Position numbers and translations under genes: made by a program. Shown piece after piece: positions 1 through 8,466 of a stretch of 47,146 bases of DNA. This stretch comes from Candidatus Nitrosopumilus sp. (GTDB taxonomy: Archaea; Thermoproteota; Nitrososphaeria; Nitrososphaerales; Nitrosopumilaceae), in the NCBI GenBank assembly GCA_029864335.1, contig JAOTTS010000016.1, forward strand, positions 1 through 47,146. The letters are read 5' to 3'. Each line of letters starts with the position of its first letter. The first letter of the stretch is position 1. The notes under the pieces were generated by a model. The model was not told the DNA's origin and did not search any database. It saw only the letters and a list, made by a program, of their open reading frames with translations.

Positions 1-455
1 GTAATTTTCATGCAGCAGGAATTGCATTATCTACTAATTTGCCAACATACATTTTAGATCCTTATTTTAATGAAGTAAGAGAAATTACTGAATTTGCTCA
101 GAAATTAAAAAAGAAAGCAACTCTTGCGATATACAAAGCAGCTGAAGCAAAAACATTTGGAGTGATTGTTGGACTCAAAGAAGGTCAATTATCTAAAGTG
201 TTTGCTTTGAAAATCAAAAAAGAATTAGAAAAAGAAGGAAAGAAAGTGCAGTTATTTGGATTAACTGACATTACTAATGACAGATTACAAAATCTTAAAG
301 GAATAGATGCTTTTGTTCAAGTCGCATGTCCAAGAATATCTACAGATAATCAATTTGACAAGCCAGTGTTATCCACACCACAAGCAAATGCACTTCTTAA
401 AATCTTACGAAAAGAAAGCATTGACGAATATTTAGAAATCCCACATTGGTTGTAA
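1..455 (+). CDS. dph2: Diphthamide biosynthesis protein Dph2, C-terminal part (5' end outside window)
   Basis: The frame is open from the first base (codons in phase with position 3), so this is the C-terminal ~150 residues of a longer protein. Dph2 is the radical-SAM-like [4Fe-4S] enzyme that transfers the 3-amino-3-carboxypropyl group of SAM to a histidine of elongation factor 2, the first step of diphthamide synthesis. The start of the fragment reads NFHAAGIAL followed by ILDPYF, as in the last Dph2 domain. VQVACPRIS holds the last cluster-binding cysteine. The TTG at 39 is internal, not the start. The stop abuts the convergent TPR gene with no base between the two stop codons. Identity rests on remembered family motifs. 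Confidence 0.88.
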   Translation, partial: NFHAAGIALSTNLPTYILDPYFNEVREITEFAQKLKKKATLAIYKAAEAKTFGVIVGLKEGQLSKVFALKIKKELEKEGKKVQLFGLTDITNDRLQNLKGIDAFVQVACPRISTDNQFDKPVLSTPQANALLKILRKESIDEYLEIPHWL

Positions 456-1055
456 TTATATTACTAGATTTTTGAATCTAGTATTAGCATACAATTTTTC
501 AAATGATTTTGATTTTTTTGCCTTGATTTTGTATTGTGTTCCCTTAGTAATTGCCCGCTCAAGTAGGTCAAGTGCCTCATCTATTTTTAAGAGCATAATT
601 AGATTACAGGATTTATCAAATAATACATCACCATTATCAGGATAATCATTCAATATACAATTACAACATGATATAGATTCATCAAATTTTTTCATGGAAA
701 ACAAAATTCGCTCTTTATGGTATAATGCAATGTTGTATTTTGGGTTATTCTTTAGAATTTTATCACATAAAGATAATGCTTCAATAAAATTTCCTAGTTT
801 ACGAAATGATGAAATTTTATTAATTAATACTGAAATATCGTCAGGGCATATTTGTAATGCAGAATCATAACATTTCATAGCATTATCAAAATCCTTGAGT
901 TTACTTAGAGCATATCCTTTATTGTTAAGGGAACTAAGGTGTAATGGATTTTCATTTAAAATTTTATCATAATATGAAATTGCTTCTTTTAATTTTCCTT
1001 GTAAAAATAATCTATTTCCCTCATCTAAAATTGAATTTATTTTTGGATCTGTCAT
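456..1055 (-). CDS. Tetratricopeptide (TPR) repeat protein
   Basis: About 199 residues built almost entirely of 34-residue helix-turn-helix repeats with TPR spacing, for example A..YYDKIL..NP, NNKGYALSKL and CYDSAL..CPDD. TPR arrays are protein-interaction scaffolds; no catalytic domain, signal peptide or membrane segment is seen. I prefer the ATG at 1055 (MTDPKIN) to the TTG two codons upstream at 1061, which overlaps the stop of the upstream dehydrogenase gene. The gene probably shares a transcript with that dehydrogenase. A related TPR protein lies at 43137-43841, also close to a copy of the dehydrogenase. The partner is unknown. Confidence 0.8.
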   Translation of the reverse strand: MTDPKINSILDEGNRLFLQGKLKEAISYYDKILNENPLHLSSLNNKGYALSKLKDFDNAMKCYDSALQICPDDISVLINKISSFRKLGNFIEALSLCDKILKNNPKYNIALYHKERILFSMKKFDESISCCNCILNDYPDNGDVLFDKSCNLIMLLKIDEALDLLERAITKGTQYKIKAKKSKSFEKLYANTRFKNLVI

Positions 1056-1057
1056 TA

Positions 1058-2137
1058 TCAATCAGAATTTGGTTTCATGATAATTTTTCCAAAAAGTCCT
1101 TTACCTGTAAGCATTTTTTTGTGAGCCTCTGCTGCCTGTTCTAAAGAGTATACTGAGTCAATTATTGATTTTATTCTTCCTTGTGACATCCAATAGAGTC
1201 CCTGTTCTAATTCAGCTCTAGTTCCTTGAGTTGAGCCTAAGATGTTAATTCCTTTAAAGAAAATATGACGTAGATCAGTTTTTACATCATATCCTGTAGT
1301 TGCACCAGTTGTGACAATGGTTCCCCCATAATTCAGTAGTGTTAGTTCTTTATTCCAGTGAGAGCCACCAATATGTTCAAAAATTACATCAACACCAAGT
1401 ACATCTCCATATTGTTTTGGAATTTTTTTTGCAATTGATCTTACTTCTTTATGCCAATCCTCTTTTCTATGATCTACTGCGAAGTCCGCTCCAAGTTCTA
1501 ATAATTGATCTAATTTGTCAGGGCTAGCAGTTGCAATTACAGTACATCCAAATAGTTTTGCAATTTGAATTCCATAATTTCCAACACCCGAACTACCACC
1601 CATTATCAAAACTAATTGTCCAGGTTGAATTTTTGCCCTTCCAACCAACATATGCCATGATGTCAGCAAAGTCATTGATGCAGCAGCTGCTTCATCAAAT
1701 GAAACACCTTCTGGAATTTTTACAACGTTAACTTCTGGAAGATGAGTAAATTCACAATATCCACCCCAAAGTGGGCCTGTTTCAAAACCCCATATTGCTC
1801 GCTTTCTACAATCATATTCTCTTCCATCAGTACATGCTTTACAAACTCTGCAAGACATATTTCCATGAGATACTATTCTATCACCAACTTTGATGTTTTT
1901 TACATCACTACCAACTTCAACTACTTCACCTGCAGCATCTGTTCCAGAAATGTGAGGTAATGGAATTTCCAATGGTTTGCCTCTCATGCCCCAAATATCA
2001 TCATAGTTTAGTGCTGCCGCTTTTACTTTGAAGATTACTTCATTAGATTTTAGTTTAGGTAAGGGTATTTCTTTAATTTTTAAGATTTTAGAAAAATCAT
2101 CATCAGAAGTATATTCATCATATACTAGAGCTTTCAT
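1058..2137 (-). CDS. Zinc-containing MDR (alcohol dehydrogenase-like) oxidoreductase, copy 1
   Basis: A 359-residue medium-chain dehydrogenase/reductase. The GroES-like N-terminal half contains a structural-zinc cluster, C-x2-C-x2-C-x7-C, near residues 97-110. The Rossmann half has MGGSSGVGNYGIQIAK, a NAD(P)-binding loop. The catalytic-zinc GHE motif of classical alcohol dehydrogenases is not evident; NYDDIWGMRG stands where quinone or enoyl reductases carry a similar segment. The substrate cannot be read from sequence. The family includes acryloyl-CoA and crotonyl-CoA reductases, so a role in the hydroxypropionate/hydroxybutyrate cycle is possible but only an inference. A close paralog of the same length lies at 45013-46092. 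The ATG at 2137 fits the family N-terminus (MKALVYDEY). Confidence 0.85.
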   Translation of the reverse strand: MKALVYDEYTSDDDFSKILKIKEIPLPKLKSNEVIFKVKAAALNYDDIWGMRGKPLEIPLPHISGTDAAGEVVEVGSDVKNIKVGDRIVSHGNMSCRVCKACTDGREYDCRKRAIWGFETGPLWGGYCEFTHLPEVNVVKIPEGVSFDEAAAASMTLLTSWHMLVGRAKIQPGQLVLIMGGSSGVGNYGIQIAKLFGCTVIATASPDKLDQLLELGADFAVDHRKEDWHKEVRSIAKKIPKQYGDVLGVDVIFEHIGGSHWNKELTLLNYGGTIVTTGATTGYDVKTDLRHIFFKGINILGSTQGTRAELEQGLYWMSQGRIKSIIDSVYSLEQAAEAHKKMLTGKGLFGKIIMKPNSD

Positions 2138-2224
2138 GGTTTTTTTGAGATTTTTGGAGATATATGATTTACCAAATTATTTCAGGCCACAAACAATTAT
2201 AATCATAAAAACAAAAATCTCAGC

Positions 2225-2776
2225 ATGTCTGAAAACGCAATATTTCCAGGTGACAAAATAGCATCTATTGAAGAATATGAGGCTGGATACAACACCTTTG
2301 ATGATGGAGACATGGTTAGAGCAGCAACTGTAGGTAGGAAAGACATCGACAAGACAGCACGAATTGCCAACATTAAACATCCAAAACTTCTATCAATTCC
2401 TCAAGTAGGCGATATCATTATTGGAACAGTTGCAGCAGTAATGTCATCTATGATTGCAGTTTCAATTGATTACATTAATGGAAAACCTACAACGTCAAAA
2501 GTAGAATGTGTTTGCTCAACACGAAACTTGAGAATAAGAAATGTGGCTTTGGTTAATGACATAGTAAAATTAAAAATTCTGAATCATCTTAATGGTACAA
2601 TTCATGCAGCAATTAGTGATCCAGATTTGGGAATTTTATTCACAAAATGTAGAAAATGTGGAGGAAAAGTTGTTCCAATGCGTGATGCTATAAAATGTAC
2701 AGAATGTGCATGGATTGATGAAAGAAAACTTTCTTCCGATTTTGGTAATAGCGATTTCATAAAATTGAGAGAGTAA
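2225..2776 (+). CDS. csl4: Exosome complex RNA-binding protein Csl4
   Basis: 183 residues matching the archaeal exosome cap subunit Csl4. An N-terminal barrel (FPGDKIASIEEYEAG) is followed by an S1 RNA-binding domain (residues about 60-130, VGDIIIGTVAAV) and a C-terminal zinc ribbon with CRKCGG and CTEC cysteine pairs. Csl4 sits on the Rrp41/Rrp42 ring and helps recruit RNA and DnaG for 3'-5' RNA decay and tailing in the cytoplasm. The ATG at 2225 is preceded by an AT-rich stretch that includes ATTATAATC about 25 bp upstream, consistent with a leaderless transcript. It is divergent from the MDR gene and only 3 bp before pheA. Confidence 0.93.
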   Translation: MSENAIFPGDKIASIEEYEAGYNTFDDGDMVRAATVGRKDIDKTARIANIKHPKLLSIPQVGDIIIGTVAAVMSSMIAVSIDYINGKPTTSKVECVCSTRNLRIRNVALVNDIVKLKILNHLNGTIHAAISDPDLGILFTKCRKCGGKVVPMRDAIKCTECAWIDERKLSSDFGNSDFIKLRE

Positions 2777-2779
2777 GAA

Positions 2780-3595
2780 ATGATTCATGTTTCGTTCCAA
2801 GGTGAACGAGGGGCATATAGTGAAGCTGCTGCAAGAGCATTTTTTAACAAAGAAATTGACACTATCCCCCTAGTAACATTTGCTGAAGTATTAGAAAATA
2901 CATCTATGAATAAAACAGAATATGCAATTTTGCCCGTAGAGAATTCACTAGAAGGAAGTGTGGGAGAAAGTTATGATTCATTGTATTCAACAGATCTAAA
3001 TGCAATAGGAGAAATTTATCATAGAATAGAGCACTGTTTGATAGGAATCAGTACATTGGATGAAGTTGATACAGTTTATTCACATCCACAAGCTTTAGGT
3101 CAGTGCAGAAAATTTATCGAAGAACACAATATGAAAACAATTCCAGCATACGATACTGCTGGAAGTGTAAAAATTGTAAAAGAACTAAACAAGAGGAATT
3201 GCGCAGCTATTGCCAGCAAGGATGCGGCAGAAATTTATGAAATGCCCATTGTTTCAAGCAATATTGCAAATAATTTAAATAACTATACCAGATTTTTAAT
3301 CTTGTCAAAAACAAATAGTCACAAAACAGGTAATGACAAGACATCAATAATTTTCTCCATAAAACATGAGCCAGGCTCATTATTTAGAATCATAGAGAAT
3401 TTTCACAAAAATAATGTCAATCTCACAAAGATTGAATCAAGACCAACAAAAACAAACACATGGGAATATAATTTCTATGTAGATTTTGAAGGACATAAAG
3501 AGGAGTCAAAGATTTTAGAGATGTTGGAAAAGATAAAACAAGATGCTCTATTTCTGAAAATTTTAGGTTCTTATCCTTCTGCGAAATTAAGCTAA
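2780..3595 (+). CDS. pheA: Prephenate dehydratase
   Basis: 271 residues. It converts prephenate to phenylpyruvate in phenylalanine synthesis. The periplasmic-binding-like catalytic domain starts with FQGERGAYSEAAA and carries the typical LPVENSLEGSV segment and the NYTRF catalytic Thr-Arg-Phe motif near residue 170. A C-terminal ACT domain (SIIFSIKHEPGSLFRII, then KIESRPTK) is the usual phenylalanine-sensing regulatory domain, so allosteric feedback inhibition is expected. There is no chorismate mutase domain, so it is a monofunctional enzyme of normal length. The stop overlaps the convergent membrane-protein gene by 4 bp. Confidence 0.95.
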   Translation: MIHVSFQGERGAYSEAAARAFFNKEIDTIPLVTFAEVLENTSMNKTEYAILPVENSLEGSVGESYDSLYSTDLNAIGEIYHRIEHCLIGISTLDEVDTVYSHPQALGQCRKFIEEHNMKTIPAYDTAGSVKIVKELNKRNCAAIASKDAAEIYEMPIVSSNIANNLNNYTRFLILSKTNSHKTGNDKTSIIFSIKHEPGSLFRIIENFHKNNVNLTKIESRPTKTNTWEYNFYVDFEGHKEESKILEMLEKIKQDALFLKILGSYPSAKLS

Positions 3596-4059
3596 AATCC
3601 TTTAGGTTTTCTTAGCGTAAAACCCATACTAAACCCAATAATCACCACACCTGATGTGATAACCATAAGATCATAAGTGAACCATATTGGATCAGAGGTT
3701 CTAACTAAAACTCCTGTAATTGTTAATTCAGCATTCCCGGTATTTTGAATTAGTATCTCTGTTTCACCATCTTCGAAATGAATCCAATCTAATGTTAACT
3801 CCTTTTTGTATGAAGTGTTTGGAATCTGTAATCCATCGGATGGACTAGTAAGTTTAAGATCAAATGCATCTCCAGTAATAGTTATAGTTTGTTGTGTATT
3901 TGCAGGAGCGGGAATTTTATAGTGAGCTGAATCGCCAACAGCTACAACATAATTTTCATTAACGGTGATTGTTCCAATATGTAAAATTAAAGAATATCCT
4001 CCAATTGCAATAATTGCACTTCCAACTATCAGTCCTATGATAGTTCTTTTGGATAACAT
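3592..4059 (-). CDS. Membrane-anchored protein of unknown function with two terminal TM helices
   Basis: 155 residues. A hydrophobic helix at residues 6-27 (IIGLIVGSAIIAIGGYSLIL) and another at about 130-150 (LMVITSGVVIIGFSMGF) bracket a segment of about 100 residues rich in beta-type sequence (TITVNENYVVAVGDSAHYKI). That suggests an extracytoplasmic beta-sandwich held by both ends. The short RKPKGF tail is positively charged and probably cytoplasmic. I do not recognise the family; such two-helix proteins are common in thaumarchaeal genomes. It runs leftward, convergent with pheA. Confidence 0.7.
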   Translation of the reverse strand: MLSKRTIIGLIVGSAIIAIGGYSLILHIGTITVNENYVVAVGDSAHYKIPAPANTQQTITITGDAFDLKLTSPSDGLQIPNTSYKKELTLDWIHFEDGETEILIQNTGNAELTITGVLVRTSDPIWFTYDLMVITSGVVIIGFSMGFTLRKPKGF

Positions 4060-4147
4060 GCTTGAATTGTTTCAGATACTGCTTAAATAATTATCTACAT
4101 TTAACCATCTGATTTTTGTCAAATAACCAACGTTCAAAATAATATAG

Positions 4148-4357
4148 ATGGACGATTTATCAGTTCTACGTGGACCTTATATTAAAAAATCAATATATCA
4201 AAATATGAAAAGTAAAACTTTAAAATCAAACCCAAGAGAATTTACCCTATCTACAGCTGAGCTGTCAAGATTTGGTATTGGAGTAATGAGTAGAGTACTC
4301 AAAGTTGTCAATACTGCCAAAAAAGGAAAAATTACTATCAGAGTAGAAAGGGAATAG
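4148..4357 (+). CDS. Small basic protein of unknown function
   Basis: 69 residues, lysine- and arginine-rich, starting MDDLSVLRGPYIKKSIYQNM and ending GKITIRVERE. The RGPYIKKS segment recalls ribosomal S19-like N-termini, but the rest does not fit S19 and I do not assign it. Composition and size suggest a nucleic-acid-binding or ribosome-associated protein. The ATG follows an AT-rich region with AATAATATAG, so a near-leaderless message is plausible. Downstream lies a graveyard of gene remains, so this is the last intact gene before that scar. Confidence 0.65.
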   Translation: MDDLSVLRGPYIKKSIYQNMKSKTLKSNPREFTLSTAELSRFGIGVMSRVLKVVNTAKKGKITIRVERE

Positions 4358-4360
4358 TTT

Positions 4361-4446
4361 TCAGGTTTTTGGTTTCAATGTTGGTGCAAAATCTCCCTTC
4401 TTTTTTCATCCTTGTGGAATATATGCATCAACAAAAAAACCTTCAA
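4361..4446 (-). other. Possible short coding remnant behind the recombinase relic
   Basis: On the minus strand, one frame reads like protein for about 28 codons (EGFFVDAYIPQG, stop, KKKGDFAPTLKPKT, stop). A single TGA interrupts it, which could be a former Trp or Gly codon. There is no start codon of its own. It lies just behind the decayed recombinase and may be the tail of a gene from the same element. The source family is not recognised and chance is possible. Confidence 0.25.
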
Positions 4447-4449
4447 GGC

Positions 4450-4770
4450 TCATTTAACATATTTTTGTAAGATTGCAGAAAGTTTAACGTGTTCGTTTTG
4501 AATTAGTTGGATTAAGTCTAAGTGTTGTTCTTCGATTTGTTTTTATTTTACACTACGAAGAACCTTTTCAATTTAAGTATAATCAGAAATTGTAAGAAAT
4601 GCTATGTTTATAGATACAGTTCTCGTTTTTTCTCCTCAGACAAATTATAGTAAGTATTAAGATAGAAGTGTGTCCCATTAGGGCTTTTGCAGAATCCTTA
4701 TCAACTGTATTACCCACAACAATCCTCAAATACTTCCTAAAGGCATGAAAATTAACTTTGTTATGGTTTA
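4450..4770 (-). pseudogene. Decayed tyrosine recombinase (integrase), C-terminal catalytic part
   Basis: Reading leftward from the end of guaB, one frame gives NFHAFRKYLRIVVGNTV and then ALMGHTS: the HxxR and LxGH boxes of tyrosine recombinases. A frameshift is needed to continue into YYNLSEEKKRELYL, which holds the nucleophile tyrosine. After another shift come ISDYT-stop-IEKVLRSVK, stop, and KQIEEQHLDLIQLIQNEHV, ending KYVK and a TGA at 4450-4452. At least two in-frame stops and two frameshifts show it is dead. The N-terminal half and any start are missing; the surviving frame runs straight out of the guaB stop. Similar integrases are common in thaumarchaeal genomic islands. Confidence 0.8.
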
Positions 4771-6201
4771 CTACATTAAAGAGACATCATGAGGCTGGCT
4801 TTCTGTAAATCCAGCTCTTGACATTTTGATAAATTCTGCATTTTCTTGCATTTGTGTAATTGTATGTGCACCACAATAACTCAAACCAGAACGTACTCCA
4901 CCAGTTAATTGCTTGAGAATATCAGTAACGGTGCCTTTGTAAGGAACCATGGCTTCAACTCCTTCTGCAACATAATCATTAAGATCATCATCAAGTGAGA
5001 TAAAACCTGTTTCTTTGGATTTTCTACCAATTGAGGCAGCTAAAGAAGCCATTCCACGATAAACTTTGAAACGTTTTCCATTTTTAGTCAAAACTGTACC
5101 AGGGGATTCATCAGTACCTCCCAGCATGCTTCCAATCATCACAGATGAAGCACCAGAAGCTAATGCCTTTGTTGCATCACCAGAAGTTCTTGTACCACCA
5201 TCAGAAATTATTGGAATGCCGTATTCCTTTCCAACTTTTGCACAATCCATTACTGCAGTCAATTGTGGAACACCTGAACCAGTGATAACTCTAGTAATAC
5301 AAATTGAGCCAGAGCCTACCCCAACCTTTACTGCATCAACACCTGCTTTAATCAAATCTTCAGCACCTTGAGCAGTTGCAGTGTTTCCTGCAATCAGTTC
5401 ACAGTTTGGAAATGCTTTTTTGATGTTACGAATTGTACTCATTGCATTTTCACTATGACCGTGTGCAATATCTACAACAAGTACATCTACACCTGCTTCT
5501 AAAAGAGATTCACTTCTTTCTAAAAAGTCACCTTTTACACCAACTGCTGCTCCAACTAACGGACGACCTTTCTTATCTTTTGATGCATTTGGAAAATCTG
5601 CATTATTTGTAATATCCTTACTTGTAATCAATCCTTTGACAAGTCCTGAATCATCAACTATTGGTAATTTTTCAATTCTATGTTTATGTAAAATTTCTTT
5701 AGACTCATCTAGAGAAACACCAAATTTTGCAGTTACAACATCTTTAGTCATTACATCTTCAATACGAAATTTAGGATCAGCAAATAATAGATCTCTCTCA
5801 GTTATGATTCCTATAAGCTTAGAATTTGAGTCAACAACTAAAAGACCAGAAATTTCCATATCATTGGCATAATCAAGAGCATCTTGAACAGATTTGTCAG
5901 AAGTAATAGAATATGGATTTTCAATCATTATACTTCCTGAACGTTTTACTTTGAGAACTTCATGTGCTTGTTCTTTAATAGTCAAAAATCTGTGAATTAT
6001 TCCAATACCACCAGCACGAGCTATAACTACAGCCATAGTAGACTCTGTTACTGTATCCATATTTGCACTCACAAAAGGAATGTTAATTGAGATATTTCGA
6101 GATAATTTTGTAGTCAGATCGGTTTGACTCCTACTTGTAATATCGGAATATTTGGGTACAAGAAGAACGTCGTCAAAAGTTAATCCTTCTTTTAATTCCA
6201 A
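4771..6201 (-). CDS. guaB: Inosine-5'-monophosphate dehydrogenase
   Basis: 476 residues, normal length. It oxidises IMP to XMP with NAD+, the committed step to GMP. LTFDDVLLVP opens the TIM barrel. Two CBS domains are inserted at roughly residues 95-205 (MTKDVVTAK, LITSKDITN) and usually bind adenine nucleotides for regulation. The catalytic loop reads GSGSICITR with its cysteine, and phosphate-binding segments ISDGGTRTSGD and MIGSMLGGTDESPG follow. It lies 30 bp after folP on the same strand, so the two may be cotranscribed. guaA, the next step of the pathway, is 2.3 kb away on the other strand. The 3' end borders the recombinase relic. Confidence 0.97.
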   Translation of the reverse strand: MELKEGLTFDDVLLVPKYSDITSRSQTDLTTKLSRNISINIPFVSANMDTVTESTMAVVIARAGGIGIIHRFLTIKEQAHEVLKVKRSGSIMIENPYSITSDKSVQDALDYANDMEISGLLVVDSNSKLIGIITERDLLFADPKFRIEDVMTKDVVTAKFGVSLDESKEILHKHRIEKLPIVDDSGLVKGLITSKDITNNADFPNASKDKKGRPLVGAAVGVKGDFLERSESLLEAGVDVLVVDIAHGHSENAMSTIRNIKKAFPNCELIAGNTATAQGAEDLIKAGVDAVKVGVGSGSICITRVITGSGVPQLTAVMDCAKVGKEYGIPIISDGGTRTSGDATKALASGASSVMIGSMLGGTDESPGTVLTKNGKRFKVYRGMASLAASIGRKSKETGFISLDDDLNDYVAEGVEAMVPYKGTVTDILKQLTGGVRSGLSYCGAHTITQMQENAEFIKMSRAGFTESQPHDVSLM

Positions 6202-6231
6202 TGAAACCTTGTTGAGAAAGTTGAATATTGA

Positions 6232-7131
6232 TTATAAGCCTTTGTGTTGTTTTGACAATTTAGATGCTATAGTTACCGCATCTTTAGTTGCCTGCACATT
6301 ATGGGTACGAATTATGTCAGCTCCATTAATTACAGAGATAGCCTCTGCTGCAATAGATCCAAACAATCGATCAGAAGGATTTTCTTTTCCCAAAATATTC
6401 CCCAGAAAAGATTTGTTTGAGACTGAAATTAAAATAGGAAAATTTTGTTTTATAGAGTTTAAGTTTTGAATAATTGCTAGATCTCTTGTGATCCAATCTG
6501 AATTAATTTTGGTAAAAAATGGTCCTTGTCCTTTTTTTCTAAAAAATCCAATGGCAGGATCTAAAACAATTTTTTCAGATGAGACATGAGAATTTTTGGC
6601 AATTTTCAAGCTTTCTCTAAAAAGTCTTTTTGTTGATGTGACAGGATTACCTAAAATTGTTTTTGAATGATATGCACATAAAATTAGAGATGGTGAAAAC
6701 TTTGATACAACTTTTTGCATTTCTTTATCATACTTTAATCCTGAAATGTCATTAATTATTTCAACGCCATTTTCCAAAGCATCTTTTGCTACTTTAGCCC
6801 TACATGTGTCAACAGAAATTGGAAGATTAGAGACATTTTGAATTATTTTAATTGCTGAAAGAATTCTTTTTGATTCAATTTTTTCAGATACTAGGGTAAA
6901 TAGATATGGTGCAGTGGACATGCCACCTACATCAATAAAATCGACACCATTATTTTCCATCTCTTTTATTGAGTTTTTTATCTGAATAGTACTTATACGA
7001 ATTGATTTTTTGTAAAACGATTCAGGGCTTGTGTTTAAAATTCCCATTATTCGTACAGGGTTTTTCCCACCTACACCTACACTTGCAATTTTTGCCACAG
7101 GGTTTATCAAATCTAATGCAATTTGAGTCAT
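6232..7131 (-). CDS. folP: Dihydropteroate synthase-like protein
   Basis: 299 residues with a dihydropteroate synthase TIM barrel. MGILNTSPESFY stands for the family MGILNVTPDSF, GGMSTAP for GGESTRP, then INDISG, DPAIGFF, SNKSFLG and a C-terminal RTHNV. The enzyme condenses 6-hydroxymethyl-dihydropterin diphosphate with an aminobenzoate-type acceptor in folate or methanopterin-like cofactor synthesis. The change of the usual Glu in GGEST to Met is unusual and might reflect a different acceptor. About 35 residues precede the first core motif. It starts back to back with mptE, which makes its diphosphate substrate: the two ATG codons are adjacent on opposite strands. Confidence 0.85.
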   Translation of the reverse strand: MTQIALDLINPVAKIASVGVGGKNPVRIMGILNTSPESFYKKSIRISTIQIKNSIKEMENNGVDFIDVGGMSTAPYLFTLVSEKIESKRILSAIKIIQNVSNLPISVDTCRAKVAKDALENGVEIINDISGLKYDKEMQKVVSKFSPSLILCAYHSKTILGNPVTSTKRLFRESLKIAKNSHVSSEKIVLDPAIGFFRKKGQGPFFTKINSDWITRDLAIIQNLNSIKQNFPILISVSNKSFLGNILGKENPSDRLFGSIAAEAISVINGADIIRTHNVQATKDAVTIASKLSKQHKGL

Positions 7132-7869
7132 ATGATGATTTTAGGTTGGAAAAAGAGATACTCCGATATTTTAAAAGAATTCAATTATTCTGAAAAAAAG
7201 GATATAGAGTCGGCTGTTCAGTTAAACTCACTTTTAAAAAAATCAAATACTATACAAAAAATAATCCACTTAATTGAAGAAAAAACTGTTTTTGTTATTG
7301 GTTCAGGTCCATCATTATCAACTGCAATTCCAAGATTAAGAAAATATAAAAAATCAATAAAAATTGCTGCAGATAGTGCACTTAAAATACTTATAGAAAA
7401 TGGAATTATTCCAGATATCATAATTACAGATTTAGATGGAGATGAAAGCACGTTAAAAAAAATTGCAAAAACAAAATCCATTTTTGTTGTACATGCACAT
7501 GGTGATAATATTGAAAAACTAAAACTTGCAAAAAAATTTAAAAATTGTATTGGTACAACACAATCTAATCCTTTTAGCAAAATTCAAAATTTTGGAGGAT
7601 TTACTGATGGGGATAGAGGAGTCTTTCTAGCTAATCATTTTAAAGCAAAAAGAATTATTTTATTTGGAATGGATTTTGGGAACAAAATTGGTAAATTTTC
7701 AAATACAAAAAAAATAGAAAGGAAAACAAAACTAATGAAATTAAAAAAAGGGGAATCTCTTTTAGAATGGTTGTCAACTATCACAAAATCAGAATTATTT
7801 ACCACATCAAAGTCAATTAAAGGATTTAAAAAAATATCATACAAAGAACTCGATATTATAATTACCTAG
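7132..7869 (+). CDS. mptE: 6-hydroxymethyl-7,8-dihydropterin pyrophosphokinase, MptE type
   Basis: About 245 residues of the archaeal MptE/DUF115 family, which uses ATP to diphosphorylate 6-hydroxymethyl-dihydropterin and replaces bacterial FolK. Signatures are VFVIGSGPSLS near residues 50-60, AADSALKIL, ITDLDGDES with acidic metal ligands, HAHGDN, and GFTDGDRGVFLA. I choose the ATG at 7132 (MMILGWKKRY). The TTG at 7123 would overlap the divergent folP coding sequence by 9 bp. A TTTATCAAA stretch about 28 bp upstream, inside folP, could be the TATA box of a leaderless message. Pairing with folP strongly supports a pterin cofactor role. Confidence 0.88.
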   Translation: MMILGWKKRYSDILKEFNYSEKKDIESAVQLNSLLKKSNTIQKIIHLIEEKTVFVIGSGPSLSTAIPRLRKYKKSIKIAADSALKILIENGIIPDIIITDLDGDESTLKKIAKTKSIFVVHAHGDNIEKLKLAKKFKNCIGTTQSNPFSKIQNFGGFTDGDRGVFLANHFKAKRIILFGMDFGNKIGKFSNTKKIERKTKLMKLKKGESLLEWLSTITKSELFTTSKSIKGFKKISYKELDIIIT

Positions 7870-7904
7870 AATGCATTTTATACCCATCCTCCATTTATTA
7901 GATT

Positions 7905-8462
7905 ATGAAATTTTTAGAGGAGCAGGTAAAGGAAATTGTTGCTTTGAAAGAAAGTTTGATCGAGCAAATCGATAAACACCAAGAATCTATTAAGATGTTA
8001 GAAAAAAATATTACAGTTTTAGATTCATTCCTAAAAGATTCTAGTTTTACAAAAGCATCTCAATTAGAAATTAAAAAAGAGGCTGAAATTATACAAAAGT
8101 CTGTGGAAAATTCAATTCCAATTAAAAGAGTAAATGATGGTAAAATAATTGCCAATGCATATGTCACACCAGAACAACTATCCATAGTTTTAGACAATGG
8201 AATTGAGATAAATGCAGATACCCCACCCTTCAAATCGTTCTTTTTAGACAGAATTATTGGGGAAATGAAAAAGAAGGATTTTCAAGAAGCAGAGAATGGA
8301 AAAATCCAAAAGGAATCAATTATCGATTATATAATAAACAAAAATGGGACAGACATTCGAGAAATAATAATTAAAAACTATAGAGAAAAGGAAAGAGTCA
8401 ACGAGTTAATCAATACAGCAGGATGGTCATTAACTAGAATGCTGGAAAATATCAAAAAGTGA
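7905..8462 (+). CDS. Conserved-looking helical protein of unknown function
   Basis: 185 residues. Residues 1-45 form a clear coiled-coil heptad pattern (VKEIVALKESLIEQIDKHQESI). A compact mixed domain follows (IIANAYVTPEQLSIVLDNGIEI, then PFKSFFLDRIIGEM) and a charged helical tail (NYREKERVNELINTAGWSLTRML). No catalytic motif, signal or membrane segment is seen and I do not recognise the family. It sits 35 bp after mptE and 4 bp before guaA, so it is probably cotranscribed with guaA. A regulatory or chaperone role for that enzyme is only a guess. Confidence 0.75.
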   Translation: MKFLEEQVKEIVALKESLIEQIDKHQESIKMLEKNITVLDSFLKDSSFTKASQLEIKKEAEIIQKSVENSIPIKRVNDGKIIANAYVTPEQLSIVLDNGIEINADTPPFKSFFLDRIIGEMKKKDFQEAENGKIQKESIIDYIINKNGTDIREIIIKNYREKERVNELINTAGWSLTRMLENIKK

Positions 8463-8466
8463 TAAT

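Noticed and set aside
2177-2380. Open frame on the minus strand opposite csl4
   Set aside because: It lies wholly against a well-defined gene, reads as cysteine- and phenylalanine-rich sequence, and has no motif.
5066-5371. 101-codon open frame opposite guaB
   Set aside because: Shadow of a conserved coding sequence; proline- and serine-rich translation typical of an antisense frame.
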